NCBI GenBank assembly: GCA_027475525.1
Contig: JAMWFC010000107.1
Span: 248,001 to 312,000 of the forward strand
Source: Macrolepiota albuminosa
Taxonomy: Eukaryota; Basidiomycota; Agaricomycetes; Agaricales; Agaricaceae
Direction of reading: 5' to 3'
DNA: 64,000 bases
The translations under genes were made by a program, and so were the position numbers. Each line of letters opens with the position of its first letter. Position 1 is the first letter of the stretch. The notes beneath the pieces were generated by a model. That model made no database searches. It saw only the letters and a list, made by a program, of their open reading frames with translations, and was not told where the DNA came from. This document shows positions 63,646 through 64,000 of this stretch, in pieces.

Positions 63646-64000
63646 ATGCCAGTACTGATCAGGAATCCCAACGAAGCGGTACAACCCGATTTTGCATCCG
63701 ATGATTATCAGGCGGCCAGACAAGCGCTGGTCAACAAGAACACGATGGAGGAAGCGGCCATAGTTCTTCTAACTAGTGCATGGCATGCAAACAATGTGGC
63801 AGAAGTGGCAGAGAGAGAAACGTGGGACTGACAGACAAGAGAAGAAGGGCAGGCCATGAGAGACAGGGAAAGGCAAGCGAGGGAGGAGGATGAGCGGAGG
63901 GTTGAGGCCAGATGAGAGGAAGAGGAGGCAGCAAAAGTGGACGAGAGGAAGAAGCACAAGTCCAAATACACTGAGCTATCCTCAGCACCCCCTCCAGCGA
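63646..64000 (+). pseudogene. Small charged protein gene, 5' part, runs off the window
   Basis: It starts MPVLIRNPNEAVQPDFASD, followed by DDYQAARQALVNKNTMEEAA and TSAWHANNVAEVAERETWD, then a Glu/Arg-rich helical stretch and DERKKHKSKYTELS. It resembles a coiled-coil hypothetical family common in basidiomycetes, whose N-terminus reads like MPVxxRxPxExVxPxxSDxxYxxAR; function unknown. TGA stops at 63829 and 63874 (the second fits CGA to TGA) suggest decay, or RNA-level effects I cannot see. Confidence 0.5.

Overview
This is a transposon graveyard from a fungal nuclear genome, most likely an Agaricomycete (mushroom-forming basidiomycete). The evidence is chromovirus-type Ty3/Gypsy retrotransposons with chromodomain remnants, KDZ and Plavaka-like transposases, Tc1/mariner elements, short GT..AG introns of about 45-65 bp, and repeats with tRNA-like pol III boxes. 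I see no convincing intact host gene, no prokaryotic feature, no rRNA and no functional tRNA. Almost every coding block is broken. Names such as Gypsy-A to Gypsy-E, LTR-F, family X and CR are local to this annotation.

Layout. 1-521 and 8324-9294 are two halves of an old gypsy polyprotein (Gypsy-A), split by a complete LTR-bounded element, Gypsy-B (522-8323). Gypsy-B carries gag, protease and reverse transcriptase, then an unrelated long reading frame (family X) where RNase H and integrase should be. A second copy of family X follows Gypsy-A (9399-11913), and a third lies at 56945-58187. 11985-12930 holds a KDZ-like N-terminal fragment and an unknown exon. 13560-14890 holds a tRNA-derived SINE and a composite repeat (CR). 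15047-21128 is a reverse-strand KDZ transposase gene with a long acidic tail that a solo LTR has split. 21158-23877 holds two non-retroviral genes, one with a Zn2Cys6-like cluster. 24040-25695 is an array of tRNA-like modules plus a solo LTR.

25694-32839 (reverse) is Gypsy-C, which has its own solo-LTR insertion. 32866-36365 holds deleted derivatives of two further gypsy families. 36366-39095 is a CR/foldback repeat hosting a nearly full Tc1 element. 39263-49788 (reverse) is Gypsy-D, full length with matching CTAAC target duplications. It has two tandem retropepsin domains and an antisense, intron-containing Cys-cluster gene between integrase and the 3' LTR. 49986-53543 is the 3' part of a second KDZ gene. 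53560-55400 is CR and SINE material. 56032-62781 contains a truncated Tc1 element, family X copy 3 and a Plavaka-like transposase gene with an LTR in its acidic tail. 63646 to the end starts a small charged-protein gene.

Two points affect every reading. First, seventeen tandem duplications, each with a shift of 77 bp, lie at unrelated places. They shift frames, and where I could test it, removing one copy restores the frame. This looks like an assembly k-mer artefact and not biology. Second, the mutations that killed these elements are dominated by CpG transitions: 7 of 9 differences between the two Gypsy-B LTRs, and many CGA-to-TGA stops. This points to CpG methylation and deamination, or a RIP-like process.

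The best candidates for something undescribed are family X, which occurs three times and twice directly downstream of gypsy pol sequences, and the antisense Cys-cluster gene inside Gypsy-D.
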